A stretch of 64,000 nt of DNA from Paraburkholderia tagetis (GCF_022213065.1 NZ_JAKLJA010000014.1:63339-127338); one strand, 5' to 3'; counted from the first letter of the stretch, positions 27,164-36,370 are shown. Numbers and translations are program-made. Notes: generated from the sequence alone by a model not told the origin.

Positions 27164-28126
27164 ATGAGCACGACGCTCGATTCCGCAGTGAACGCACCGC
27201 TCCAGGTCACGGCGAACCGCATGGACCATCTCGACTGGCTCGAAGCCGAGTCGATCCACATCCTGCGCGAACTCGTTGCCGAGTGCAGCAAGCCCGCGCT
27301 GCTGTTCTCGGGCGGCAAGGATTCGGTGGTCGTGCTGGCGCTCGCACTCAAGGCCTTCGGCCTCGGCGCGAACCGCAAGACCTCGCTGCCGTTCCCGCTC
27401 GTGCACATCGACACGGGCCACAACTACGAGGAAGTGATCGACTTCCGCGATCGTCGCGCAGCCGAGATCGGCGCGGAACTCGTGGTCGGCCACGTCGAAG
27501 ATTCGATCAAGCGCGGCACCGTGCGTCTGCGCCGCGAAACGGATTCGCGCAACGCCGCCCAGGCCGTCACGCTGCTCGAAACCATCGAGCAATACGGCTA
27601 CACGGCGATGATCGGCGGTGCGCGCCGCGACGAAGAGAAGGCCCGCGCGAAGGAGCGCATCTTCTCGTTCCGCGACGAATTCGGCCAGTGGGATCCGAAG
27701 GCGCAGCGCCCGGAACTCTGGAGCCTTTACAACGCGCGCCTGCACAAGGGCGAGCACCTGCGCGTGTTCCCGATCTCGAACTGGACGGAACTGGACGTGT
27801 GGCAGTACATCGCGCGCGAGAAACTCGAACTGCCGTCGATCTACTACGCGCACCAGCGCGAGATCGTGCGCCGCAACGGCCTGCTCGTGCCGGTCACGCC
27901 GCTCACGCCGATGAAGGACGGCGACGTCAGTGAAATGGCGCAGGTGCGCTTTCGCACGGTGGGCGACATTAGCTGCACGTGCCCGGTGGAAAGCGATGCC
28001 GACGACGTCGAGAAGATCATCGCCGAGACGGCCGTGACCGAAATCACGGAACGCGGCGCGACGCGCATGGACGACCAGGCGTCGGAAGCCGCGATGGAAC
28101 AGCGCAAGAAGCAAGGTTATTTCTAA
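27164..28126 (+). CDS. cysD: Sulfate adenylyltransferase subunit 2
   Basis: 320 residues. This is the catalytic subunit of ATP sulfurylase, which makes APS from sulfate and ATP. An N-type ATP pyrophosphatase PP-loop SGGKDSVV lies near residue 47, and FPLVHIDTGHNYEEVIDFRD follows. The C-terminus includes the conserved DQASEAAMEQRKKQGYF. GAAGGA precedes the ATG. The GTPase partner CysN is encoded next. Confidence 0.97.
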   Translation: MSTTLDSAVNAPLQVTANRMDHLDWLEAESIHILRELVAECSKPALLFSGGKDSVVVLALALKAFGLGANRKTSLPFPLVHIDTGHNYEEVIDFRDRRAAEIGAELVVGHVEDSIKRGTVRLRRETDSRNAAQAVTLLETIEQYGYTAMIGGARRDEEKARAKERIFSFRDEFGQWDPKAQRPELWSLYNARLHKGEHLRVFPISNWTELDVWQYIAREKLELPSIYYAHQREIVRRNGLLVPVTPLTPMKDGDVSEMAQVRFRTVGDISCTCPVESDADDVEKIIAETAVTEITERGATRMDDQASEAAMEQRKKQGYF

Positions 28127-28151
28127 AGAGCACGCAAAGGAAACATTGATT

Positions 28152-29468
28152 ATGGTTACGACGCATCAACCTGAAGACCTTGGCGTGCTGCGCTTCATCA
28201 CGGCCGGCAGCGTGGACGACGGCAAGAGCACGCTGATCGGCCGCCTGCTGTACGACAGCAAGGCGGTTCTTTCGGACCAGCTCTCGGCGCTCTCGCGCGC
28301 GAAGAACAAGCGCACCGTGGGCGACGAGATCGACCTGTCGCTGCTCACCGACGGCCTCGAAGCCGAGCGCGAGCAGGGCATCACGATCGACGTGGCGTAC
28401 CGCTACTTCGCCACGGCCAAGCGCAAGTTCATCATCGCCGACACGCCGGGCCACGAGCAGTACACGCGCAACATGGTCACGGGCGCCTCCACGGCCCACG
28501 CGGCCATCATTCTCGTCGACGCGACGCGCGTGACGGTCGAGAACGGCGTGACGCAACTGCTGCCGCAGACCAAGCGCCACAGCGCAATCGTCAAGCTGCT
28601 GGGGCTCCAGCACGTGATCGTCGCAATCAACAAGATGGATCTGGTCGACTACAGCGAAGCCACCTTCGACCTGATCCGCGACGCCTACGTGGCGCTCGCG
28701 CGCCAGCTCGGCCTCGAGAACGTGCGCTTCGTGCCGGTCTCGGCGCTCAAGGGCGACAACATCGTGGCCGCGAGCGAGCGCATGCCCTGGTACGCGGGCG
28801 AGCCGCTGCTCGACGTGCTCGAGGCGCTGCCGGTCGAGCAGGCCACGGGCGACGCGCTGCGCTTCCCGGTGCAGTGGGTCGCGCGCCAGGACGGCTCGAG
28901 CGCCGACGACTTCCGCGGCTACATGGGCCGTGTCGAAGCGGGCGAAGTGAAGGTCGGCGACGCCATCACGGTGCTGCCGGCGGGCCGCGCAGCGACGGTC
29001 GCCGAGATCATCGCGCCGGTGCCGGGCGGCACGGCGCAGGTCGACCGCGCGTTCGCGGGTCAGACCGTCACGATCCGTCTGGCCGAAGACGTGGACGTCT
29101 CGCGCGGCGATACCTTCGTGCCGGCATCGGACGAGACGCAGCCTGCGAAGAAGCTCGAAGCGGACCTCTGCTGGTTCGACGAAGAGCCGCTCTCGCCGCA
29201 GCGCAAGTACCTGCTCAAGCACACCACGAGCACGGTGTTCGCGAAGATCGGCGCGGTCAAGCAAGTGCTCGACGTGCATACGCTCTCGCACGCCACCGAC
29301 CGCCAAAATCTCGCGATGAACGACATTGGCCGCGTGGCGCTCACGCTGCAAAAACCGGTCGTCGCGGACCTGTATGATGTGCATCCGGGCACCGGCGCGT
29401 TCGTCCTCATCGACGAGGCGACGCACCACACGGTGGCGGCAGGCATGATTCGCGCGCTTGCCGACTGA
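28152..29468 (+). CDS. cysN: Sulfate adenylyltransferase subunit 1 (GTPase)
   Basis: 438 residues from ATG 28152. An in-frame TTG at 28146 is an alternative start. It is an EF-Tu-like GTPase that drives APS formation by CysD. G motifs are GSVDDGKST, DTPGHEQYT and NKMDL. There is no fused APS kinase (CysC) domain, which agrees with an APS reductase pathway. It lies 25 bp after cysD. Confidence 0.96.
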   Translation: MVTTHQPEDLGVLRFITAGSVDDGKSTLIGRLLYDSKAVLSDQLSALSRAKNKRTVGDEIDLSLLTDGLEAEREQGITIDVAYRYFATAKRKFIIADTPGHEQYTRNMVTGASTAHAAIILVDATRVTVENGVTQLLPQTKRHSAIVKLLGLQHVIVAINKMDLVDYSEATFDLIRDAYVALARQLGLENVRFVPVSALKGDNIVAASERMPWYAGEPLLDVLEALPVEQATGDALRFPVQWVARQDGSSADDFRGYMGRVEAGEVKVGDAITVLPAGRAATVAEIIAPVPGGTAQVDRAFAGQTVTIRLAEDVDVSRGDTFVPASDETQPAKKLEADLCWFDEEPLSPQRKYLLKHTTSTVFAKIGAVKQVLDVHTLSHATDRQNLAMNDIGRVALTLQKPVVADLYDVHPGTGAFVLIDEATHHTVAAGMIRALAD

Positions 29469-29567
29469 AGCGGGCCAGCGCGAACGCTGGCCGCGCGCCG
29501 CCGGGATCCAATGGCGGCGCGCGGTTGCGTTGTGACTTGCGTTGCGACATATGAGTCAACGAGGCAA

Positions 29568-30338
29568 ATGGGCAAGGTTTATCTGATCGGCGCGGGACCA
29601 GGCGCGGCGGACCTCATCACGGTGCGCGGCGCGCGCCTGCTCGCGAAAGCGCAGGTCGTGCTGCACGATGCGCTCGTGGAGCCGGCGATGCTGGATTACG
29701 CCCCGCAGGACGCGAAGTTCATCGCGGTCGGCAAGCGTTGCGGCCAGCGCTCGACGGCGCAGCACTTCATCAACAAGCAGCTCGTGGATGCGGCGCGCGA
29801 GCACGACGTGGTCGTGCGCCTGAAGGGCGGCGACCCGATGCTGTTCGGCCGCGCCGACGAAGAGATGCGCGCACTCGAAGCGGCGGGCATCGAGTACGAG
29901 ATCGTGCCGGGCATCACGGCGGCGCTGGCCAGCGCGGCCACGCTGCAACGCTCGCTCACGCTGCGCGGCGTGTCGCGCAGCGTCGCGCTCGCGACATACT
30001 CGCGCGCGGCGGGCAGCGAGGAGATCCGCGAGCAGGTCAATGCCGATTCGCTCGTGTTCTACATGGGCCGCGACAGCGCGCCGGAAATCGCCCGGCAGCT
30101 GATCGAAGCGGGCCGCGCGGGCGCGACGTCCGTGGCGATCGTCGAGGCATGCAGCACGGCGCGCGAGCGCACGCTCACGCTCACGCTGGCGGGTCTCGCC
30201 GCCGGCGAGGCGCAAGACTGGCTCGACCCGGCGCAGCCGAGCCTGCTCATGATCGGCGATGCATTCGCCGAGCGTGCGGGGCAGGCGCAAGCTGGAGACA
30301 ACACCCAGGATGAAGGCTCTGGCCGTCGGGCAGCCTGA
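29568..30338 (+). CDS. cobA: Uroporphyrinogen-III C-methyltransferase (SUMT)
   Basis: 256 residues from ATG 29568. It methylates uroporphyrinogen III twice with SAM to give precorrin-2, the branch point to siroheme and cobalamin. Motifs are VYLIGAGPGAADL, VVRLKGGDPMLFGR and VPGITAALASAA. It is a stand-alone SUMT, without the CysG dehydrogenase/chelatase module. Its place at the end of the cys operon suggests it feeds siroheme to CysI. The cobalamin genes lie 14 kb away. Confidence 0.93.
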   Translation: MGKVYLIGAGPGAADLITVRGARLLAKAQVVLHDALVEPAMLDYAPQDAKFIAVGKRCGQRSTAQHFINKQLVDAAREHDVVVRLKGGDPMLFGRADEEMRALEAAGIEYEIVPGITAALASAATLQRSLTLRGVSRSVALATYSRAAGSEEIREQVNADSLVFYMGRDSAPEIARQLIEAGRAGATSVAIVEACSTARERTLTLTLAGLAAGEAQDWLDPAQPSLLMIGDAFAERAGQAQAGDNTQDEGSGRRAA

Positions 30339-30356
30339 GGCAATGAAGAGCAAGTA

Positions 30357-30583
30357 GTTCGCGTTTCCTTGTTGCTCGCGTTTCCTTGTGTTCGTGTCGG
30401 TCTATTAGCGTTGCCCCTGTGCGGGGCGGCACCTACTTTTCTTTGCAGCGGCAAAGAAAAGTAGGCAAAAGAAAGCCGCTCACACCGCCAGTGTGACGCC
30501 GTGGACCACTTGCCCATTACCGGAGCGGTTCCGGAGCATCTGCCACCACGCGCCCTACAACGGAGTGACTAAGGGCTCATTCC
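30357..30583 (+). repeat. Left arm of a long inverted repeat
   Basis: About 227 bp that is complementary, with scattered mismatches, to the right arm at 30733-30960. It contains a strong hairpin with 15-bp arms CCTACTTTTCTTTGC (30432-30446) and GCAAAGAAAAGTAGG (30451-30465) around a 4-base loop. From memory, intergenic sequence of this type recurs in Burkholderiaceae genomes. This could not be checked here. Confidence 0.88.
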
Positions 30584-30732
30584 TCCGGCGGCGCTCCGCG
30601 CGCCGTGAGGCATAATCCCAAACCATCAGGATGCCTACGCATTGGCGGGGTGCATGCGCATTCGAGTGCCCAGGCAGCATGCCTGGTTTCCCTTGCATAC
30701 CCGACCGCTGCGCGCGTAGCGAGCAGCGGGAT

Positions 30733-30960
30733 GGATGAGTCCTTTGTCACTCAGTTTGAAGGTGCGAGGTGACGGATGCCCCGGAACCGCTCCGATGATG
30801 GGCAAGTGGTGTACTGCGTCACACTAGCGGTTTGAGCCGCTTTCTTTTGCCTACTTTTCTTTGCGGCTGCAAAGAAAAGTAGGTGCCGCCCCGCACAGGG
30901 GCAACGCTGGCAGACCGACACGAACACAAGGAAACGCGAGAAACAAGGGACCGCGAGAAA
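30733..30960 (-). repeat. Right arm of a long inverted repeat
   Basis: About 228 bp, the reverse-complement partner of 30357-30583. The same 15-bp-arm hairpin recurs at 30850-30864 and 30869-30883 with a different loop (GGCT in place of AGCG). The hairpin stems are perfectly kept while loops and flanks differ, which suggests selection on the stem structure. Confidence 0.88.
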
Positions 30961-30978
30961 CAAGAAAACACTAACGCC

Positions 30979-31356
30979 CTAATCGCGCGCTTGCTCAACA
31001 CAGTACTGCACGATCGCATCGAGCACGCCGTCGTCCTCGCCCACGGCGGTCGCACACGAAATCTGCACACCAGGATGCGCGGCCTGGCATTGCGCGATGA
31101 GCGCGGGCAGATCGCGCCGGATATGGCCGCCCTGGCCGAAGAACACCGGCACCACCGTGATGGCATCGCAGCCTAGCGCGACTTGCTCGGCGATGGCCTC
31201 GGGCAGGCTCGGCGCCATGAGTTCGAGGAAGGCGAGACTCACGGGCCGCGCCGCGCCGCGCGTGGCGGCGAGCTTGCCCGCGAGGCGCGTGAACGGCTCT
31301 TTCCAGCGCGCATCGCGCGCGCCGTGGCCGAAGAGGATCATGCCGTGAGTGCCCAT
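30979..31356 (-). CDS. cbiX: CbiX/SirB-type sirohydrochlorin chelatase
   Basis: 125 residues from ATG 31356, with AGGA upstream. It is a short, single-domain chelatase of the CbiX-small type. It has the N-terminal GMILFGHGARD with the metal-binding His and VVPVFFGQGGHIRRD with the second His. It inserts Co or Fe into sirohydrochlorin. Next to the cys operon and cobA the likely product is siroheme, though cobalt insertion cannot be excluded. Confidence 0.9.
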   Translation of the reverse strand: MGTHGMILFGHGARDARWKEPFTRLAGKLAATRGAARPVSLAFLELMAPSLPEAIAEQVALGCDAITVVPVFFGQGGHIRRDLPALIAQCQAAHPGVQISCATAVGEDDGVLDAIVQYCVEQARD

Positions 31357-31432
31357 CGTCGCGTTTTCCTGCAGAGCAAAGCGTGGCCCGGCCTGTGCGA
31401 CGCCGATCGACGTCAACCGACGCGGACTAACG

Positions 31433-32578
31433 TCAATGCCGGTCGACCCATTTCAGGCCAATCAGCCCGAGCGCCAGATAAATGAGGCCCGGCGTCGCCG
31501 CAGTGAGCGGCGCGGGCCACGTGTTCAGTGTACCGATGTGCGAGAACAGCGTGTTCACGAGCTGGAAGCTCATGCCGAGCATGATCCCGCCGAACACCTT
31601 CACGCCCACCACGCCGGCGCGCGTATGCAGATACGCGAACGGCAGCGAGAGCACCAGCATCACGAACACCGCGAACGGGTAGATCAGCTTGCGCCAGAAG
31701 GCGATCTCGTAGCGCTGCGTGTCCTGATGGTTTTCCGAAAGATGCTGGATGTAGCGGAACAGGTTGAACATCGACATGCGATCCGGCGAAACCAGCAGCA
31801 CCGAGAGAATCTGCGGCGTGAGCTCCGAGCGCAGCGAGTACTCGGGCACCGAGGTCTGCTGCGCGCGATAGACCGGATTGAGCGTATCGGCGGGCTGGTT
31901 CGGCGGCGCCACGCTGATGAGCTCGGTGTCCGTCACGTCCTTGAGTAGCCAGTGGCCAGGCGGCTGATACTTGCCGCTTTTCGCGACACGCACGTTCGAG
32001 AGCCTGAACTGCGAATCGAATTCGTAGATGCGCACATTGGTGATCGTCGCGTCGGGCTGCAGTTCGCCCACGTTGACGAAGCGCGTCGCCTGCTCGCCGT
32101 CGGCGCGCGCGGTGAGCGTGTCCTTCACCCAGACGCCCGACTTGAAGTCCGTCGACACCGCGGAGCCCAGCGCCTCGAGGCGCACGCGCTCGGAGAGCTG
32201 GTCGGTGTACGGACCGACCACTTCGCCCATGAGGTAAGTGAGCAGCACGAGCGGGATGCCGATTTTCAGGAGCGAGCGTAGCGCCTGGCCGGTCGCGAGA
32301 CCGGAGACGCGAAAGATCGTGTACTCGGAATTGGCGGCCATCTGCGCGAACACATAGATCGCGCTGATGAGCGCCGCGACCGGAATGATCTCGTAGAGCC
32401 GCGACGGCGCCTGCAGCGAGACGCGCAGCACCGCGTACATGAACTTGTAGTTGCCGTGGCCGACCGAGTTCAGTTCGTTGATCAGGTCGAAGAAGAAGAA
32501 CAGACCCGAAAAGGCAAACAGGATAAACACGAACGTCACGTAGACCTGACGCGCGAAGTACTTCTCGTAGATGCGCAT
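31433..32578 (-). CDS. lptG: LPS export ABC transporter permease LptG
   Basis: 381 residues. It has six predicted membrane segments split by a large periplasmic beta-jellyroll domain, the YjgP/YjgQ architecture. The N-terminus is MRIYEKYFARQVYV. With LptF and LptB it extracts LPS from the inner membrane. It follows lptF with a gap of only 3 bp. The order lptF then lptG and the divergent pepA are conserved in proteobacteria. Confidence 0.95.
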   Translation of the reverse strand: MRIYEKYFARQVYVTFVFILFAFSGLFFFFDLINELNSVGHGNYKFMYAVLRVSLQAPSRLYEIIPVAALISAIYVFAQMAANSEYTIFRVSGLATGQALRSLLKIGIPLVLLTYLMGEVVGPYTDQLSERVRLEALGSAVSTDFKSGVWVKDTLTARADGEQATRFVNVGELQPDATITNVRIYEFDSQFRLSNVRVAKSGKYQPPGHWLLKDVTDTELISVAPPNQPADTLNPVYRAQQTSVPEYSLRSELTPQILSVLLVSPDRMSMFNLFRYIQHLSENHQDTQRYEIAFWRKLIYPFAVFVMLVLSLPFAYLHTRAGVVGVKVFGGIMLGMSFQLVNTLFSHIGTLNTWPAPLTAATPGLIYLALGLIGLKWVDRH

Positions 32579-32581
32579 CGG

Positions 32582-33682
32582 TCAGCTCCCCTGCGACGCG
32601 CGCTGGAACAGCGCACGCGTAAAGAGCGGCCGGTTGCGCACGCGCAGCCAGAAAATGAAGACGACGAGCGCGAGCACCACGGCGTGCAGCAGCACGAGCC
32701 CGAGGCCGAACGACATCTTGCCTTGCTCGATCTGCGATTGCACGACGTTGAGCAGGTTCGAGTAGGTGAGGTAGATCAGCACGGCCATCACAAGGTTGAT
32801 GGTGCGCCCGCGGCGCGGATTCTGATACGCGAGCGGAATCGCGAGCAGCATGAGGTTGATCGCGATGAGCGGCAGGCCTGCGCGCCACGCGAATTCGCCG
32901 AGATTGTCAGCGCTCGGATGGCGCAGCAGGTCGGGCGTGGACGTGCTGCTCGCCGTGGGCGTGGCGACCACCGGCTGGCTCTGAATCTTCACGCCGTAAC
33001 GCTGGAATTCGGTGATGCGAAAGTCGGGATGGCCGGGCTCGCCGTCGTAGCGGCGGCCGTTCTCGAGCACGACGAAACGGTCGCCGTTCTTCGTGCCTTC
33101 CGTGTAACCGGTTTTGGAAACGATCACGCTGACCTTGCCGTGCTCCGTGCTCGTGACGAATACATTGTCCACGCGGCCCTGGTCGGGGTTCATGCTCTCG
33201 ATGAAGAACACGCGGTGCGTGGTGGGCGATTCGCGGAACTGGCCAGGCGCCAGCAGCGATACTTCATCGCGCTGCTGAAAGCGTGCGCGGATCAGCTTGC
33301 TTTGCGCGTTCGACCACGGCCAGCCGACGAAGGCGAAGAACACGATCAAGAGGATGATCGGCGTGGAAAAAACGGCGATTGGTTTGATGAGGCGCGTGAG
33401 GCTCACCCCGGAGGCGAGCCAGACGACCATTTCTGAATCCTTGTACCAGCGCGTGAGCACGAACAGGATCGACACGAAGAGCGTGACGATGAGCATCACG
33501 GCGAGGTAGCCGATCACGGTCAGGCCGATGAGGACCAGCACGTCGCGCGGGTCGATCTGGCCTGACGCAGCGAAGCCGACGATGCGGATCATCATCGTCG
33601 TCAGCATGATCGTGAGCAGAACCATGAACACGGCGCCGGCCGTGTACGCGAGTTCGCGCTGCAGGGAACGTTCGAAAATCAT
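32582..33682 (-). CDS. lptF: LPS export ABC transporter permease LptF
   Basis: 366 residues. It is a YjgP/YjgQ-family permease that starts MIFERSLQRELAYTAGAVF. It has membrane segments at both ends and a periplasmic domain containing TTHRVFFIESMNPDQGRVDNVF-type sequence (in part). It forms the LptB2FG complex with the next gene. It is divergent from pepA across 134 bp that must hold both promoters. A -10-like GATAAT is visible near 33763 for the pepA direction. Confidence 0.95.
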   Translation of the reverse strand: MIFERSLQRELAYTAGAVFMVLLTIMLTTMMIRIVGFAASGQIDPRDVLVLIGLTVIGYLAVMLIVTLFVSILFVLTRWYKDSEMVVWLASGVSLTRLIKPIAVFSTPIILLIVFFAFVGWPWSNAQSKLIRARFQQRDEVSLLAPGQFRESPTTHRVFFIESMNPDQGRVDNVFVTSTEHGKVSVIVSKTGYTEGTKNGDRFVVLENGRRYDGEPGHPDFRITEFQRYGVKIQSQPVVATPTASSTSTPDLLRHPSADNLGEFAWRAGLPLIAINLMLLAIPLAYQNPRRGRTINLVMAVLIYLTYSNLLNVVQSQIEQGKMSFGLGLVLLHAVVLALVVFIFWLRVRNRPLFTRALFQRASQGS

Positions 33683-33816
33683 TATTGATGAGCGGGGCGG
33701 GCGGTCCGCGCCGGGCGCCGCGCTGCCAGCGCAACTGCCCAGGAGCCGCCGCAGGAAAAATAGCGGATAATTGCGGCTTTCATCCTAAGCCCTGATTTTA
33801 TCCGAGGACAAGCGCG

Positions 33817-35328
33817 ATGGACTTTAGCATAAAAGCCTGTGACTGGAGCAAAGGCGGGGAAGGCCCCTTTCTGACCGGCAAGTCGGATTGCGTCGTAGTG
33901 GGCATCTTCGAGGCGCAGACCCTCTCCGGTCCGGCATTCGTGATCGACAGCGCCATCGGCGGCGCGATCGCCCGTCTCGTCAAGTCCGGCGACATCGACG
34001 GCAAGGCCGGCTCCACGCTGTTTCTGCCGGAAGTGAGCGGCATCGGCGCGTCGCGCGTGCTGCTGGTCGGCCTCGGCAAGCAGGATGCATTCGGCCAGAA
34101 GGCCTATGGCGAGGCTGTCAAGGCGGCCTGGCGCGCGATCCTCGGCACGAAAATCGCACAGGTCACGTTCACGCTCGCCCAACTGCCCATCAAGGAACGC
34201 ACGGGCGACTGGGGCGTGCGCGCGGCGATTCTCGCATTGCGCCACGAGACCTACCGCTTCACGCAGATGAAGAGCAAGCCCGACGTCCTGCAGCGCGCGC
34301 TCAAGCGCGTCGTCTTCAGCATCGACGCCGGCGAAGACAAGGCCGCGAAGCTCGCCGTCAAGCAGGCCGTGGCGCTCGCCAACGGCATGGATCTCACGCG
34401 CGACCTCGGCAATCTGCCGGGCAACGTCTGCACGCCTACCTACCTCGCGGCCACGGCCAAGAAGCTCGCGCGCGACTGGAAGCTCAAGGTCGAAGTGCTC
34501 GGCCAGCGCCAGATCGAAGCGCTCAAGATGGGCTCGTTTCTTTCTGTTACAAAAGGCTCGGTCGAGCCGCCGCAATTCATCGTGCTGCAATACCAGGGCG
34601 CGAGCGCGAAGGCCGCGCCTGTCGTGCTGGTAGGCAAGGGCATCACGTTCGACACGGGCGGCATTTCGCTCAAGCCCGGCGAGGGCATGGACGAGATGAA
34701 GTACGACATGTGCGGCGCGGGCTCGGTGCTCGGCACGATGCGCGCGGTCGCCGAAATGGGCCTGAAGCTCAACGTGATCGGCATCATCCCCACGTGCGAG
34801 AACATGCCCGCGGGCAACGCCACGAAGCCGGGCGACATCGTCACGACGATGGCGGGTCTCACGGTCGAAGTGCTCAACACCGACGCCGAAGGGCGCCTGA
34901 TCCTGTGCGACGCGCTCACCTACGCCGAGCGCTTCAAGCCGGCCGCCGTGATCGACATCGCCACGCTCACGGGTGCGTGCATCATCGCGCTCGGCCATCA
35001 CAACAGCGGCTTGTTCTCGAAGGACGATGCGCTCGCGGGCGAACTGCTCGACGCCTCGCGCGAGGCGAACGATCCGGCATGGCGCTTGCCGCTCGACGAC
35101 GAGTATCAGGACCAGCTCAAGTCGAATTTCGCCGATATCGCCAATATCGGCGGGCGTCCGGCGGGCAGCGTGACGGCGGCGTGCTTCCTCTCGCGCTTTA
35201 CCGAAGCGTATCCGTGGGCGCACCTCGACATCGCGGGCACCGCGTGGAAGAGCGGCGCGGCGAAGGGCGCGACGGGCCGTCCCGTGCCGCTGCTCGCGCA
35301 GTTCTTGATCGATCGCGCAGGGCAATGA
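33817..35328 (+). CDS. pepA: Leucyl aminopeptidase
   Basis: 503 residues. It is an M17-family cytosolic metallo-aminopeptidase. The C-terminal catalytic domain carries the signature NTDAEGRL and the metal/catalytic lysine region GKGITFDTGGISLKP. Family members also act as DNA-binding proteins in some bacteria. GAGGA lies 8 bases before the ATG. The stop overlaps the holC start (ATGA). Confidence 0.97.
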   Translation: MDFSIKACDWSKGGEGPFLTGKSDCVVVGIFEAQTLSGPAFVIDSAIGGAIARLVKSGDIDGKAGSTLFLPEVSGIGASRVLLVGLGKQDAFGQKAYGEAVKAAWRAILGTKIAQVTFTLAQLPIKERTGDWGVRAAILALRHETYRFTQMKSKPDVLQRALKRVVFSIDAGEDKAAKLAVKQAVALANGMDLTRDLGNLPGNVCTPTYLAATAKKLARDWKLKVEVLGQRQIEALKMGSFLSVTKGSVEPPQFIVLQYQGASAKAAPVVLVGKGITFDTGGISLKPGEGMDEMKYDMCGAGSVLGTMRAVAEMGLKLNVIGIIPTCENMPAGNATKPGDIVTTMAGLTVEVLNTDAEGRLILCDALTYAERFKPAAVIDIATLTGACIIALGHHNSGLFSKDDALAGELLDASREANDPAWRLPLDDEYQDQLKSNFADIANIGGRPAGSVTAACFLSRFTEAYPWAHLDIAGTAWKSGAAKGATGRPVPLLAQFLIDRAGQ

Positions 35329-35741
35329 CGAGGATCGACTTTCACACGAACGTCGGCGATTCGCTGATGTACGCGTGCCGGCTCGTGCGCAAGGCGTATC
35401 AGGCCGGCCAGCAAGCCGTCGTGCTGGCCGAGCCCGCGCGCCTGCGCGCGTTCGACGAGATGCTCTGGACTTTCTCGCCGCTCGACTTCGTGCCGCACTG
35501 CATGGCTGGGAGCGCGCACGCCGCGCAAACGCCCATCGTGCTGGCCTCGGATCTCGAGCGCGCGCCGCATCACGGCGTGCTGCTCAACCTGGGCGCCGAG
35601 GTACCGCCGCAGTTCGCGCGCTTCGAGCGCCTGCTCGAAGTAATCGGCGATGCGCCCGAGGAACTTGCCTCGGGCCGTGAACGCTACCGCTTCTACCGCG
35701 ACCGCGGCTACGCGCTGAACAATTACAAGCAGGGCGGCTGA
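35325..35741 (+). CDS. holC: DNA polymerase III subunit chi
   Basis: 138 residues from ATG 35325, overlapping the pepA stop by 4 bp. It is the chi clamp-loader accessory subunit that contacts single-stranded-DNA-binding protein. Typical segments are IDFHTNVGDSLMYACRLVRKA at the N-terminus (in part) and ERYRFYRDRGY near the end. The pepA-holC pairing is conserved in proteobacteria and supports the call. Confidence 0.93.
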   Translation: MTRIDFHTNVGDSLMYACRLVRKAYQAGQQAVVLAEPARLRAFDEMLWTFSPLDFVPHCMAGSAHAAQTPIVLASDLERAPHHGVLLNLGAEVPPQFARFERLLEVIGDAPEELASGRERYRFYRDRGYALNNYKQGG

Positions 35742-35790
35742 ACCCGGCATGCCTGCTGCTTGTCTCTCCTTTATTGTTTGATCGAAATCC

Positions 35791-35803
35791 AAAGGAGGTG
35801 ATC
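35791..35803 (+). promoter_or_regulatory. Extended, near-perfect Shine-Dalgarno sequence
   Basis: AAAGGAGGTGATC is complementary over 13 bases to the expected 3' end of beta-proteobacterial 16S rRNA. It sits 5 bases (from GGAGG) before a GTG start and decides the start of the downstream gene. Confidence 0.85.
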
Positions 35804-36247
35804 GTGTCCGATTTTCATGATGCTGAAGGGGCTCCGATCCCGCTCTTGAACGAGCCGCTCGTGCAGGGCAACCTGTTGCGCGGTCGCCAAGGGTCGCCGT
35901 TCGAGACGACCGCTGCTCCCGCCCCGGCGGCTGCTGCGCCTGGCCAGGCTGCGCCCGAACCAGGCCCCGGCGCGCCGGCCGGCGACTCCTATCGTCTCCC
36001 CGGCGATGCCGAAGCGCTCGTCGAACGCGTAAGCGGGCGGGCCATGAACTGGCTCACCGGCGACGGACGTAGCGTGATCGAAGCGCGTTGTGCCGCCGCG
36101 TTGCAACAGCATTCTCACTGGATCGTGGGGCAGGTGTCGCGCGAGATCGGTCTCGCGCTCGAAACCGAATTGAAGGGTTGGGTGAGGGACGCAGTGCGCG
36201 AGGAACTGGCCGCGCGTCCGGCGCAATCGACGCCGCCGGAGGCCTGA
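35804..36247 (+). CDS. DUF2486-like protein of unknown function
   Basis: 147 residues from GTG 35804. The N-terminus SDFHDAEGAPIPLLNEPLV and a C-terminal helical region (EARCAAALQQHSHWIVGQVSRE, in part) flank a Pro/Ala-rich linker at about 45-70. I recall this as a Burkholderia-type DUF2486 protein encoded after holC; that name is from memory. No catalytic motif or membrane segment is visible. The ribosome site is exceptionally strong, which suggests high expression or use as a translational start in a weak GTG context. Confidence 0.75.
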   Translation: MSDFHDAEGAPIPLLNEPLVQGNLLRGRQGSPFETTAAPAPAAAAPGQAAPEPGPGAPAGDSYRLPGDAEALVERVSGRAMNWLTGDGRSVIEARCAAALQQHSHWIVGQVSREIGLALETELKGWVRDAVREELAARPAQSTPPEA

Positions 36248-36370
36248 GGTTGGCAGGGCGTTGAGTGCCGTCGTCAACGCGGTTGCGCCTCGTGCGCGGC
36301 GAGGCTTCAGGTCCCGCGAAACTCGACACATCGCGTGCTGCGACGCCCGCCCAAGCTTCTATTGCCCAGG

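Larger units (their letters stand above)
30339..30978. other. 640-bp gap between convergent cobA and cbiX, filled by a large imperfect palindrome
   Basis: No convincing gene is present. Small open frames in either arm of the palindrome (for example peptides starting MPPRTGATL) arise from the repeat itself and lack family matches. The middle 149 bp (30584-30732) contain a short hairpin CCAGGCA/TGCCTGG at 30670-30686 and imperfectly continue the dyad. Confidence 0.75.

Noticed and set aside
30721..30978. Small open frames inside the palindrome (for example starting MPPRTGATL)
   Set aside because: They exist in both arms because the arms are copies. They have no ribosome site and are best explained by the repeat sequence itself.
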